Shown here: piece after piece, positions 8,860 through 17,420 of the stretch | Numbering within the stretch: position 1 is the first letter of the stretch | How the letters are laid out: every line of letters starts with the position of its first letter | DNA from: Brevibacillus reuszeri | GTDB taxonomy: Bacteria > Bacillota > Bacilli > Brevibacillales > Brevibacillaceae | Assembly: GCF_001187725.1 (NCBI RefSeq) | Contig: NZ_LGIQ01000009.1 | Location: 504,859 to 568,858, forward strand | DNA: 64,000 nucleotides | Reading direction: 5' to 3' | The notes under the pieces: generated by a model | What the model was told of the DNA's origin: nothing | The model's database searches: none | What the model saw: the letters and a program-made list of their open reading frames with translations, nothing else | Made by a program: the position numbers and the translations under genes

Positions 8860-8907
8860 GTAGCCACTATCCTGTGTAAGGTTAATCTTACAAACGATAG
8901 CGGCTAC
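8860..8907 (-). terminator. Terminator after the SDR gene
   Basis: GTAGCCACTATC (8860-8871) pairs with GATAGCGGCTAC (8896-8907) with one mismatch. A second inverted repeat (TGTAAG/CTTACA) lies in the loop. On the minus strand it is followed by CTTATTTTG, just past the stop of the gene at 8914. Confidence 0.6.
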
Positions 8908-8913
8908 GTATAT

Positions 8914-9636
8914 TCATGCATTTAAGTCTGTTATGGCAGGAATATTTATTTCTTTTACACATGAAACAGGAGATAAATGAATAACACATTGGACTATCGA
9001 TACAATGTCTTGCACAGGAATACGCGTACCTTGATACAACAGCATTGCCTTTTCTGCCCCTTCTTCATACGGTACATCAGCAGCAAGCTCTCCTGGATTG
9101 ATACACGTTACAGAAATCCCATCTTTCCTCACATGCTCACGTAAAGCATTTGTAATACCACGTAAGCCAAACTTAGATGCAACAAACGAAACTTGTGAGT
9201 TATTGGTATGGTCCAACCCTGCTGTGGAACCAATTAAAATCATTTTTCCGTTCATCGCCTGTCTTACATTCGGCAAAAGCGCTTGAATATACGTAATGGT
9301 GGAAGTTAAATTAATCGTAAGTAAGTTCGCAATGTCTCCTGCATCATCGTTATCAAACGAATAGTCATCTTCAAAACCACGTTTTTCCCATACACCGACA
9401 TTATAAATGAGTACATCAATAACTATGTCTTTTAACGTTTCTTTTAAAAATGGGATTTGTTGTTGACTTGATAAATCAACGGAGAGCCATTTTCGATTTA
9501 CGCCATCATCTATGTCTAAACTTCTAGGTCGTGTGCGTGACACTATCCATACGGTATCTCCCTTTACAGGCAAGCCTCTCACAAAAGCATCGCCCAGCCC
9601 TTGACTTGCTCCAAATACAATAAAGTTCTTATTCAA
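8914..9636 (-). CDS. Short-chain dehydrogenase/reductase with Phe in place of the catalytic Tyr
   Basis: This 240-residue Rossmann-fold SDR starts at TTG 9636 (AGAGGTGAT upstream); the longer in-frame version to 9702 lacks a good ribosome binding site and adds non-family sequence. The nucleotide motif is GASQGLG, the central Asn motif is YNVGVWE and the catalytic Ser is in LIGSTAGL. The YxxxK motif reads FVASK, so the catalytic Tyr is Phe (codon TTT) while the Lys is kept. The protein may therefore be catalytically weak or act as a binding or regulatory SDR. The gene stands alone between a broken exporter and a broken hydrolase. Confidence 0.8.
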   Translation of the reverse strand: MNKNFIVFGASQGLGDAFVRGLPVKGDTVWIVSRTRPRSLDIDDGVNRKWLSVDLSSQQQIPFLKETLKDIVIDVLIYNVGVWEKRGFEDDYSFDNDDAGDIANLLTINLTSTITYIQALLPNVRQAMNGKMILIGSTAGLDHTNNSQVSFVASKFGLRGITNALREHVRKDGISVTCINPGELAADVPYEEGAEKAMLLYQGTRIPVQDIVSIVQCVIHLSPVSCVKEINIPAITDLNA

Positions 9637-9851
9637 CCGATCACCTCTTCTTTTAAAAGTATGAAGCCCTGCTGGAATACTGCAAAAAATCTCTGACGGC
9701 AAGTGAGGTCTCTCATCCGTGACACCCTTTTTAATGTTCTGATTCTTTATATATTTTTGCTGATGAATCTTTTTAAGTCAATAAACATTTATTATGCGAG
9801 CTCTCCATTCTCGAATGATTCACTTGTTGTTCGGTCTCTCTTAAAGTACGG

Positions 9852-10249
9852 TTATTTTCTGATCAAAATCACATCTTCAGGTATTTCGTCAGTGTCTAGT
9901 ACCTGTGAATCCTTCCCCTTCAAATATTTATCAAAAAAATCATGGAGAAGAACATTCATAATCTTCTCCATTTCGTTAGGGTCAATTTCTCCAAGCATTG
10001 CCTGCTTAACTTCCTTGTCCCCTATAACGCTGCTTGCGACGTAGTTTTCAGCCAGTATCTCACTGTAATCTGTAAAGTTTCCATGGGTACTATTTTTAAC
10101 GGTAACCATATAGGCTAGAAAATAACTCCAAACCATTGTATGCATCTGTCTGAAGAGCCTTCAATAATTTTTCATTATCAGGCATTAAGATCTCACACGA
10201 AATTGGGACCGCTCGGCATGAGGAGTTTGTGCTTTTGTTTTATCTTCAT
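9852..10249 (-). pseudogene. Degraded alpha/beta hydrolase, PAF-acetylhydrolase-like C-terminal remnant
   Basis: The longest intact piece (9852-10145) contains NSTHGNFTDYSEIL and ends in LLHDFFDKYLKGKD. This matches the final catalytic-His segment and C-terminal helix of bacterial PAF-acetylhydrolase/dienelactone-hydrolase-type enzymes. Just upstream, in another frame, the DNA reads MPDNEKLLKALQTDAYN, the preceding family helix, so a frameshift lies near 10110. A start-like ATG at 10249 behind AAAAGGAG opens only 18 codons. The nucleophile half of the enzyme is absent. I call it a pseudogene with an internal deletion and frameshifts. Confidence 0.65.
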
Positions 10250-10289
10250 TGCTTTTCTCCTTTTGGATTGGGTGTTTATGAATTGCGAG

Positions 10290-11708
10290 TCATGGAATAA
10301 TTTCAAAAACGGTACCTTGGTTCGCATTCGTCACCTTCACAGATCCATATACCCCTAAAAATAGTCTGGTTTGATCAAGATTCGTTCCCAAACTAACATA
10401 ATAAGCTGATTGAGATCCGAAATGATAATCGGTTTCTATGACACTAAAATCACTTAGTTTACAATCTGCATGTGCGCTGGTATAGGCTAAAACCCCTCTA
10501 ACTGGAGATTGTTCATGTCTGGCAAGATCGCTAAACACAATGCTTCCCTTTAAATCGGGGATTTCACTCCCCATATAGGGGTGGACTCCTGTAAGTGCAG
10601 TTCCACCAAATTTATCTGGTCTCGGATCCTTATGAAAATAACTCGTTAAAGGTAGAAGACGCTTTACTGAAGTTTTTATTGCTTCATCGTAATAAGTCAT
10701 TGTTTTCTCATTCAAAGTTGGATCTGTAGAGCAGCCCTTCATCATCGAAGTTGGAAAAGCCCCTTCCCACCCTCGCCAACCAAAGTTAATGAATCCTACT
10801 TGGTCCAGCTCATTACTCATGAGAGAAGCTTGAACAAGCTGGGTAACCGGTATTGGCTTATAATGAACGAATGAAAAAATCGACTCTACCAAGTCCTGTC
10901 CGACAATCCCTACATATTTGATATATTGATTATAGAACTTTTGAAATGAAATACCTGGTATGTTGCGAACCCCTTTGGCAATTACAGTAAGCGTCTCCTG
11001 AATAGGTACAGGAAGTTCATTAAAGCGTGTGACAACAGGTGGATTATGAATAAATGTGTCTTGAGCGACATCAATTTCAATCATTTTACCAGCGATCTCC
11101 ATATCATCTTGACTTAGATTAAATGGATCATAGCCGGATCCACCATCTCCGGTTGTTAAAACCAGTCTTCCTGTTTCTGGTGAAAAATTTAAACTATTGA
11201 CGCCATTATGATTTAGGAATGGTCTTCTTATGTTAAGAATTGTCCGTCGTTTTTGAAGTTGACGATTCGATTGGAGAATCCATTCTTCTACTGTATCAAT
11301 ATGATCGTAATGAATTTCTCTGTTTGACCACTTTAGGTTTAAGGTTTTCGGATCACACGGGTTAGGCTTAAAAGATTCAAAAGCACCAGGAAGGGAGCCT
11401 GGACCTTGTGTTCCCTCTACTGAAAAATGAAGATAGAAAAGACCGTTATAATAAAAGTTAGGATGAAATGCTAGCCCAAGCAACCCTCTTTCATCATATC
11501 CACCACTAGAGAGACCTAGTTTTATAATTCGCGGGCTAATATCTAAAAATGTCCTGATTACTTCGTCTCGTATGTAAAAAATTTCTCCTACCTGGGTTGT
11601 AACAAATAAACTTTCCATGGTATCTCCAGGAAGAACGGCTGTTTTCAAAACAGTGGGCATATTTATCTTACTTATAATGGGTCGTAAACGGACCTTAACT
11701 TTTCTCAT
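10290..11708 (-). CDS. PQQ-dependent sugar dehydrogenase-like six-bladed propeller protein
   Basis: This is a 472-residue protein of the glucose/sorbosone dehydrogenase (soluble GDH-like) family. Characteristic pieces include YDERGLLGLAFHPNFYYNG near residue 71, the active-site-region strand RRPFLNHNGVNSLNFSP near 160, TTGDGGSGYDPFN, and FINFGWRGWEGAFPTS near 310. Family members oxidise aldose sugars using PQQ, but many Gram-positive homologues have no proven activity and I see no PQQ synthesis genes here. GGAGGGGGTG precedes ATG 11708. No signal peptide is evident, so it may be cytoplasmic or spore-associated; the latter is only a guess. Confidence 0.75.
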   Translation of the reverse strand: MRKVKVRLRPIISKINMPTVLKTAVLPGDTMESLFVTTQVGEIFYIRDEVIRTFLDISPRIIKLGLSSGGYDERGLLGLAFHPNFYYNGLFYLHFSVEGTQGPGSLPGAFESFKPNPCDPKTLNLKWSNREIHYDHIDTVEEWILQSNRQLQKRRTILNIRRPFLNHNGVNSLNFSPETGRLVLTTGDGGSGYDPFNLSQDDMEIAGKMIEIDVAQDTFIHNPPVVTRFNELPVPIQETLTVIAKGVRNIPGISFQKFYNQYIKYVGIVGQDLVESIFSFVHYKPIPVTQLVQASLMSNELDQVGFINFGWRGWEGAFPTSMMKGCSTDPTLNEKTMTYYDEAIKTSVKRLLPLTSYFHKDPRPDKFGGTALTGVHPYMGSEIPDLKGSIVFSDLARHEQSPVRGVLAYTSAHADCKLSDFSVIETDYHFGSQSAYYVSLGTNLDQTRLFLGVYGSVKVTNANQGTVFEIIP

Positions 11709-11812
11709 CTACCTGTGCACCCCCTCCGCTTGTTTCTTTTTAAGAATATGATTAGAGTGATGCCGTTAGTATCAATCGCCCCTTGACGTCGATTCAGCTG
11801 TCTTCATCGTTA

Positions 11813-11947
11813 TTACATTTTTCTCCAATCGTAGGGCAATAGTTGTTCAATGGTCACAACAACTCCTTCCTCAACCATTACTTCTGTACGCAGATTAACG
11901 TTATGTAGCTGACTTATAAATTCACGGCAACGACTACATGGCAAACA
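11813..11947 (-). pseudogene. C-terminal remnant of a cytidine deaminase
   Basis: On the minus strand, from 11947 to the TAA at 11815-11813, one frame reads CLPCSRCREFISQLH and then EVMVEEGVVVTIEQLLPYDW. This matches the zinc-binding PCxxC motif and C-terminus of cytidine/blasticidin-S-type deaminases. The N-terminal half with the catalytic His-Ala-Glu motif is missing, because the sequence abuts the esterase remnant directly upstream in a different frame. A deletion that joined two genes explains the arrangement. Confidence 0.65.
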
Positions 11948-12500
11948 ATAAGTCTTCATCAATAAACAAATCAATGCTGCCTATACTTATATAAGTGGGT
12001 GGTAATCCAGCCGAAGATTTTGCACGCGCAGGCACGCAATACCCACTTACATCTTCCTGACCAGGCTAATGCACTAATACAGACTTCCAGCCGAAATAAT
12101 TACTTCGTTTGGTCCAAACATATTCACCGGCGTATGGATGCTCTGGCCAAATACCCGTGCGATCATCGAGCATGGGACTTCGTAGCCGCAGATGATGGAT
12201 CTCAAATTCCTTTTGATCACGAATATATAGGGCTAGAACAGCTGCTAGACCACCACCGGCGCTGCTGCCGCTGGGCACCACCCTTTCTTCGAATGTGACA
12301 GGGAACATCTCTGTTACATCGATTTTCGGTATCATTTTTTCTTGATTTTCACGTGATTCCATTAACATAGTTTCGGAAAGATTGCTTGTTGGTATTAAGT
12401 CAATGGCACTGACAATCTCCAGGTCAATCAGATGCCTGCTTCTGCTTTTTTGATCGCTGATCGTCACCATTTCCTCACTTTCTTGATGTCCAATATTCAT
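11948..12500 (-). pseudogene. Degraded HSL-family alpha/beta hydrolase (esterase)
   Basis: The frame starting at 12500 holds an esterase N-terminus (EEMVTISDQKSR), then jumps to the nucleophile elbow SGSSAGGGLAAVLALYIRD and RSPMLDDRTG. The region between them, which should carry the HGG oxyanion hole, is missing. The frame continues YFGWKSVLVH, an in-frame TAG (12068-12066), then PGQEDVSGYCVPARAKS, GLPPTYISIGSIDLFIDED and ends abruptly. The reading frame is otherwise preserved across the stop, so there is one nonsense codon, one internal deletion and a 3' truncation at the junction with the deaminase remnant near 11948. Confidence 0.7.
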
Positions 12501-12661
12501 TAGTCATACTAAACATATGGTGCCATTCTCTATTCGAGCTTTTGGCTGGTGTCCATTTTATTACTCATTGCCATGTGGTATCTTCTATTGTGTCCACTAC
12601 TCCTCTTCCGCCTATTCCTATTCTAAAGAGTGCAATAAGCCTTACATATGCAGACAACAGC

Positions 12662-12961
12662 TTAGAATGATTTTTGACATAAGTATATAGCAATAAGTTT
12701 GCTTGCCCTGAACGGATTAATCAATCCGAGTGTGGTACCGTTCCATAGTGTTCTAAAAACAATATGATTGCCTAAGGCAACAATCATTATAAAATTCCAA
12801 ATAAAAATAGGGCACATTCTTGGTGGTAGAAAGCGCCCTAACCATATAAACACTACGTTGTATACAGTATCTAACATAAAAAGATATATACACCAGATCG
12901 TTCCTAATGATATCACTTTACAACTATTAGCTATAACGAAATAAACGATGGCATCATTCAA
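12662..12961 (-). CDS. Uncertain small membrane protein
   Basis: This is a 99-codon frame opening one base after the stop codon of the TolC-like gene, so it could be translated by coupling; no ribosome binding site is visible. It contains three hydrophobic stretches and four Cys but resembles no family I know. It may be a real small membrane protein, a decayed one, or chance. The sequence between 12501 and 12661 shows nothing. Confidence 0.25.
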   Translation of the reverse strand: MNDAIVYFVIANSCKVISLGTIWCIYLFMLDTVYNVVFIWLGRFLPPRMCPIFIWNFIMIVALGNHIVFRTLWNGTTLGLINPFRASKLIAIYLCQKSF

Positions 12962-12962
12962 A

Positions 12963-14075
12963 TTACTGAAAATTCAATCTCGCTTGGTTAAAGCTATTTT
13001 CTGCCTCTACGTATCGATTCTCTAGATGGGCTAATTCTTGTTCCGCCTGCAGAATTTCTCCAGTACCTAAATGCCCCTGTTTCAATTGTGTAATCATCAT
13101 ATTGTAGTTGTTTGTAGCAAGTTCAACTGCCCTCTTACATGTCTGTAAGATTTTATATCCGTCCTCATAACTTTGGTATAGACTGTACATAGCAAAATTA
13201 TTCGCTCTTTTCATCTTTTCTAGTTCTATATTCGCTTTTTCCAAATTGTTTCTAGCAATTTTCCCTGGATCAGTAGAGGGAACTGAATATCGATTAACCA
13301 AATCGACATGTAACTGTGCGATTTGTACATCCCCCTTTTTTTGAACACTAACGCTTGTATCTGATGCTAGTGACGCAATAGCATCTTCAAACATGATAGG
13401 AGGGTCTTCCGTCGCGGCATCCTGCTCAGGCAAAAGCAACCAATCTTTCTTAGCATCTACACCTAATATTTCATTTTGCTTGATTTTCGTTTCACTCCAA
13501 TTCCGTTCAGCCTCTAACCACTCAACCTGTGTACTAGCTAATCTTGTTTCCACCTGCATAATATCTTCTACCGTAATGCTTGTGGGCTCGTGTCTGCTTG
13601 CCATTTCCTTTACCACTACTGACAAATCATTCACTCTTTGATAGCGATGTTTTTTCCATTCTTTTTTGTTATATGCTTCTAATAATTGATAGTAGGATAC
13701 TATTGCCTTTGCATTTAAAGTACCTGGTACCGTGTCATGATAAAGCTTACTTACGCGTGCACTCAGATCTCCTTCTGCTTTTGGGATGTACTTTTGTACG
13801 GCAAGTGCCACCGAATCAATTGAATCAGCATCGATCAATCGATAATCCCTGTTCGCGAGTCGCATATTTAGTTCATCATTTTCAGCGTTAATACGAGCAA
13901 TCGACAACTCTGGATCTGCAGCTTTCACTAGCTCTATTGCTTTTTTAATGGTGAGTATTTCTGGACTATCCATATCGATGGTAGTATTTTTTGCAGCAAA
14001 GCTAGGTGATGAGGAACAAAAAATGAAGGTTAAAAAAGTTACTGAAAGAATTGAGTTAAACCTCACTCTATTCAT
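12963..14075 (-). CDS. TolC-family (outer membrane efflux-like) protein in a Gram-positive
   Basis: This is a 370-residue protein with a signal peptide (MNRVRFNSILSVTFLTFIFC, cleavage near SFAAKN) and long alpha-helical coiled-coil stretches. The C-terminal repeat shows the TolC pattern: YNMMITQLKQGHLGTGEILQAEQELAHLE, quoted here as two adjoining pieces split after LGTGE. The N-terminal repeat is weaker (EILTIKKAIELVKAADPELS). AGGTGAG precedes ATG 14075. TolC proteins form outer-membrane channels; this organism should lack an outer membrane, so the role must differ (cell-envelope helper or spore-related). No efflux partner is adjacent; the HlyD-like adaptor lies at 29315. Confidence 0.7.
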   Translation of the reverse strand: MNRVRFNSILSVTFLTFIFCSSSPSFAAKNTTIDMDSPEILTIKKAIELVKAADPELSIARINAENDELNMRLANRDYRLIDADSIDSVALAVQKYIPKAEGDLSARVSKLYHDTVPGTLNAKAIVSYYQLLEAYNKKEWKKHRYQRVNDLSVVVKEMASRHEPTSITVEDIMQVETRLASTQVEWLEAERNWSETKIKQNEILGVDAKKDWLLLPEQDAATEDPPIMFEDAIASLASDTSVSVQKKGDVQIAQLHVDLVNRYSVPSTDPGKIARNNLEKANIELEKMKRANNFAMYSLYQSYEDGYKILQTCKRAVELATNNYNMMITQLKQGHLGTGEILQAEQELAHLENRYVEAENSFNQARLNFQ

Positions 14076-14333
14076 TATGAAATCTCACCTCATTATGATG
14101 GGGTAGTTACATCAGTGTTCAAAGGTTGCTTTAAAGGAAGCTGCCTTCAGCGGTGTGATCACAGTGAGTTAGAGGAAAAAAATGAGTGACGAATACCCGA
14201 TGCTCAATTGATGAAAATGAAGACATGACTGACTGCTCGTTCATTTCGCGATTCAGCCTTTCTTCGAGGCAATCGTTTAGTGAATGCTCGAATAGTTTGA
14301 ATTCATTGAGCCCAGAGCTACTATGATCAGCTA

Positions 14334-15347
14334 TTACTCCTGTTCCAGTTGGGCAAGCCGTTGTATCCCTTTCACCATTAACACATTCGCTTGTGTCATC
14401 CATTTCAGTCGAGGATTTAAAGTAATGCATTGTAGAGTAAAGCAATCAACTTTATTTGTATCAAGTGGGACCACTTTTTTGGCGAATTTTTGAAAATAAG
14501 CTGGCGTATAGGGAACATTCTCTCCTATTGCAAAATAGGAGACATAATCGTGAATAATCGATTGGACAACCTCGCTGTCGTACGTCGCTTTTTGCTGAAT
14601 GGCATCAATTACTCGACTGGAGATTTCCTGCATATATTGATCCCACGTTGGAATATCTATTTTGTCCAACAGAATCATGTTCAAGTATGGTGTCGCGCTG
14701 AGTTTTGCTTCTGCAATAAATTCAGGTTGATCCAGCATTTTCTCTATTTCATTCAAAGCAGCAATTTGTTCGGCCGACAATTTACCTTCTTCATCAAAAC
14801 AGGTTTTCAGCCTCTTTAGTAATGCATCTCTCCACGCATACGGGACCTCATCCGGAAACATCAAGTCTTTCATTTGTTCGAAAATTAATTGTTTCCGTTC
14901 TGCTGAACTTAGAGCAATTGATTCTACCATTTCGTGCATATAATGCAGCGAGTCTTCCCCGTAGTCACTTTGAGCAGTCTGCTGCAAAATCTCTTTAATA
15001 TTGGTAAGTGTACGAATTTGGGCACTCAAAGCCTCAATTTGCCAATTAATAACTTTGGCAACCGATTTTTCTCCAGAAATCAGATTGCGAATCTCTTTCA
15101 TGTCAAAGCCAAGGTATCGAAGGGTGAGAATCAGCTTCAATCTCCAAATTTCTTCAGTCGTGTACAGACGATACCTCCCTGACGTAACCTCTGCAGGTTT
15201 AAGCAGACCAATTTCGTCGTAATAACGAACCGTTCGGACATTTGAGTCTGTCAATTTGGCCACTTCACCAATCGTATACTTTCTGACAAAAGTGGAACGT
15301 CCGCATGTATCTTGTTGTTTGATGGCGTTTCGGCTATCTGATTGCAA
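14334..15347 (-). CDS. MerR-family transcriptional regulator
   Basis: This is a 337-residue MerR-type regulator. The DNA-binding domain (about residues 22-90) reads YTIGEVAKLTDSNVRTVRYY and LLKPAEVTSGRYRLYTTEE, followed by the dimerisation helix and a long C-terminal helical effector domain. I place the start at TTG 15347, behind GGGGGGTG. In-frame ATGs further upstream (15365-15374) overlap the -10 box of the gene's own promoter and cannot be translated from it. The promoter at 15367-15397 carries the same operator as the neighbouring serine hydrolase gene, so the protein probably regulates itself and that gene. The ligand is unknown. Confidence 0.85.
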   Translation of the reverse strand: MQSDSRNAIKQQDTCGRSTFVRKYTIGEVAKLTDSNVRTVRYYDEIGLLKPAEVTSGRYRLYTTEEIWRLKLILTLRYLGFDMKEIRNLISGEKSVAKVINWQIEALSAQIRTLTNIKEILQQTAQSDYGEDSLHYMHEMVESIALSSAERKQLIFEQMKDLMFPDEVPYAWRDALLKRLKTCFDEEGKLSAEQIAALNEIEKMLDQPEFIAEAKLSATPYLNMILLDKIDIPTWDQYMQEISSRVIDAIQQKATYDSEVVQSIIHDYVSYFAIGENVPYTPAYFQKFAKKVVPLDTNKVDCFTLQCITLNPRLKWMTQANVLMVKGIQRLAQLEQE

Positions 15348-15366
15348 GCTAGCACCCCCCATGTTC

Positions 15367-15397
15367 ATCATAAACTCTCCAATGATTGGAGACCAAA
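15367..15397 (-). promoter_or_regulatory. MerR-type promoter/operator of the merR gene
   Basis: On the minus strand, TTTGGT (15397-15392), a 19-base spacer and TATGAT (15372-15367) form a promoter. The spacer contains the perfect palindrome CTCCAAT-C-ATTGGAG (15377-15391). A 19-base spacer with a central palindrome is the hallmark of MerR-activated promoters. Confidence 0.8.
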
Positions 15398-15483
15398 TGG
15401 AATTTTTTAGCGAAAACAAATGGAATAAAATCAGTTTGGGAAAGTTTGGGTGTTGCTATGATTTCTCTCTATGTGTATTGGGG

Positions 15484-16908
15484 TTATCTTGCTTTCTCTT
15501 TGATCAATGGAACCATGCCGCCCAAGCTCATACGAATCACGTTACCTTGAAAGTCTCGGGTAAATCGCACCACGTTTTCGTTACCAGCTACGTTTAGGGC
15601 AAAGCCATCCTCTTCAACTGATCTCAACGGAATTTTCGCTTTGTTCATGGTAAGCACTAAATTTCCTTCTTCCACTTCTACTGTCATCCCAATGCCGGCA
15701 TGGGCTTTGTACTTGCCTACATACTCAGGGAAACGACCTTCATCTATATCATACTGAGGATAGGTGTATGCCAGGGTATCCACTGGCAGTGACTGCAAAC
15801 TGCAAACTAGTCCAGACATCATAGTACCGATAGGGGCGCTCATCGTATTGTTTAGAATCGTAGCTGTTATCCCTGTTTCTTTCATAATGAGCATTTGTGC
15901 AGCGACCCCCTTAATGCCTCCTGAATGCTCAATTAAACGAATTCCGTGATAATTTGGATGAATGATTAGTCCGTAGCCATAGTACTGATTTGAGCCCAGC
16001 TTTACATGTGGTGAAATCATTTGTTCCACGCTTTTTGCTGATAGTATTCGTTCCTTGCCTACCAGACCGTCGTTGCGGAATATCTCGGTATAACTCAACA
16101 TATCACGGACTGATGCTTTTAGAAATCCTGCGGCACGCATAGCCGGAGCGTCCCACCAGATAGGGGCTGCGTATACTTCGTGGGCTCCGTCTGCGACTCT
16201 GTTGGCGTAACAAGTTGCAAGATTAGCATAATCCCCGAGCTCCTCCACAAGAAATACACTATGCTTCATTCCCGCAGGTTCCAGGATATGCTTCTTCACA
16301 TACTGCTCGTATGGCAGCCCGCTTCCCCTTTCAATGACCAGGCCTAACAACCCGTAAGCATCATTGTTATAGGCAAGCTCCGTTCCCGGAAGACCAAGCA
16401 ATTCAAAGTCGAACGAAGCGATATAATCCAGAAGGTCTGTATACGTATCAATCGACGCATGATTGTAAATGTCGTATTCAACCTCTCCAGCAGCTGGATC
16501 ATCCAGCATGCTCCTCTTCATCGCGTAGCCCAAAGAGGGTAATGCTGGCACCCCTGATGAATGTGTCATGAAGTGATGAATGGTAATGTTCTCGACGCTT
16601 TTGCCACCTTTTAACCGAAATTCTGGAATATACTTTACAATCGGGTCATGTACAGACAGCTTGCCTGCTTCCTGCAACTGCATAATGGCTACACAGGTAA
16701 AAGACTTTGTAATGGAACCGATGCCAAAAACCGTATCCAAAGTGATGCCTGCTTTCGTCTCCACATCCCTGTAGCCAAACCCTTGATGATAGACTAGTTC
16801 ACCCTCTTTTGCCAAGCCGACAGAGGTACCTGGAACCTTGGCGTCCTCCGTTATTTTTTTCATGTATTCTTCAAAAGACTCTGTCCAACCCAGTGTTTTC
16901 ATATCCAT
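15484..16908 (-). CDS. Serine hydrolase of the beta-lactamase/penicillin-binding-protein family (class C-like)
   Basis: This 474-residue protein has an N-terminal beta-lactamase-like domain (about residues 10-370) and a C-terminal beta-rich domain. The catalytic motifs are SITK (SxxK, near residue 65), YNN (YxN, near 172) and HSGG near 335. There is no signal peptide or lipobox, so it is probably cytoplasmic and more likely an esterase or peptidase than a cell-wall enzyme. The only regulatory signal, at 17029-17059, matches the operator of the adjacent MerR regulator. The first ATG (16908) is behind GGGAGGAGAGGT. The substrate is unknown. Confidence 0.85.
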   Translation of the reverse strand: MDMKTLGWTESFEEYMKKITEDAKVPGTSVGLAKEGELVYHQGFGYRDVETKAGITLDTVFGIGSITKSFTCVAIMQLQEAGKLSVHDPIVKYIPEFRLKGGKSVENITIHHFMTHSSGVPALPSLGYAMKRSMLDDPAAGEVEYDIYNHASIDTYTDLLDYIASFDFELLGLPGTELAYNNDAYGLLGLVIERGSGLPYEQYVKKHILEPAGMKHSVFLVEELGDYANLATCYANRVADGAHEVYAAPIWWDAPAMRAAGFLKASVRDMLSYTEIFRNDGLVGKERILSAKSVEQMISPHVKLGSNQYYGYGLIIHPNYHGIRLIEHSGGIKGVAAQMLIMKETGITATILNNTMSAPIGTMMSGLVCSLQSLPVDTLAYTYPQYDIDEGRFPEYVGKYKAHAGIGMTVEVEEGNLVLTMNKAKIPLRSVEEDGFALNVAGNENVVRFTRDFQGNVIRMSLGGMVPLIKEKAR

Positions 16909-17028
16909 ACCTCTCCTCCCATATCTTTTTGTGAACGTTGTTAGCTTTAGCGGTTAGGACTTTTTGTAACCGCTTCCAAACGATTGACTGATTCCCCTCC
17001 ATTTTTCTAAAAGAACCTGTTCTCTCTC

Positions 17029-17059
17029 ATGATATACTCTCCAGTGATTGGAGACTCAA
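17029..17059 (-). promoter_or_regulatory. MerR-type promoter/operator of the serine hydrolase gene
   Basis: On the minus strand, TTGAGT (17059-17054), a 19-base spacer and TATCAT (17034-17029) surround CTCCAAT-C-ACTGGAG (17053-17039), one mismatch from the operator at 15377-15391. Transcription would start near 17022, giving a leader of about 114 bases. Confidence 0.8.
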
Positions 17060-17087
17060 TGGTTTTTTTAAAAAATACATAAAAATT

Positions 17088-17126
17088 CCTTCCTGGATAT
17101 GAATTTACGACTCATATCCAGGAAGG
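17088..17126 (-). terminator. Strong hairpin terminator
   Basis: Perfect 15-bp arms (17088-17102 and 17112-17126) with a 9-base loop are followed on the minus strand by AATTTTTATG. It would stop transcription arriving from the decayed region upstream (17127 onward), just before the serine hydrolase promoter. Confidence 0.7.
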
Positions 17127-17180
17127 TGATGGTAAAACCAGTTTTGACTTGGGACTCCTTGAAAAAAATGCGCATTCGGA

Positions 17181-17270
17181 AAAAGTAGAACCAAATGATG
17201 AGGGTGGATTCAACTAAAACACCGTCAAAAGTAGGAGGAAAACCGTCTAGAGTGGGGATTAAACTAAAAA
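17181..17270. repeat. Two imperfect tandem repeat units of about 40-44 bases
   Basis: Unit 1 (17181-17220) and unit 2 (17227-17270) both begin AAAAGTAG and end with GTGG..ATT.AACTAAAA. ACCGTC occurs twice, before and inside unit 2. No gene is visible here. Closely spaced repeats of this size can be transposase-binding sites at a transposon end, but no transposase is near. Confidence 0.4.
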
Positions 17271-17420
17271 GCGAGGCACTGGTTTCCCCCCAGCTACCTC
17301 TCTTTTGTAAATTTGCACACAATGATGAATTTGGATGCTGCTACGTTACGCAACTTCCGGATGTAAAAACCTATGCGATTCGTTGACAACGTGTCAGGGT
17401 CAAAAACGAGGAACGCTGGC

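Noticed and set aside
14131..14445. 104-codon minus-strand frame next to the merR gene
   Set aside because: It overlaps the end of the merR coding region in another frame and resembles nothing; probably chance.
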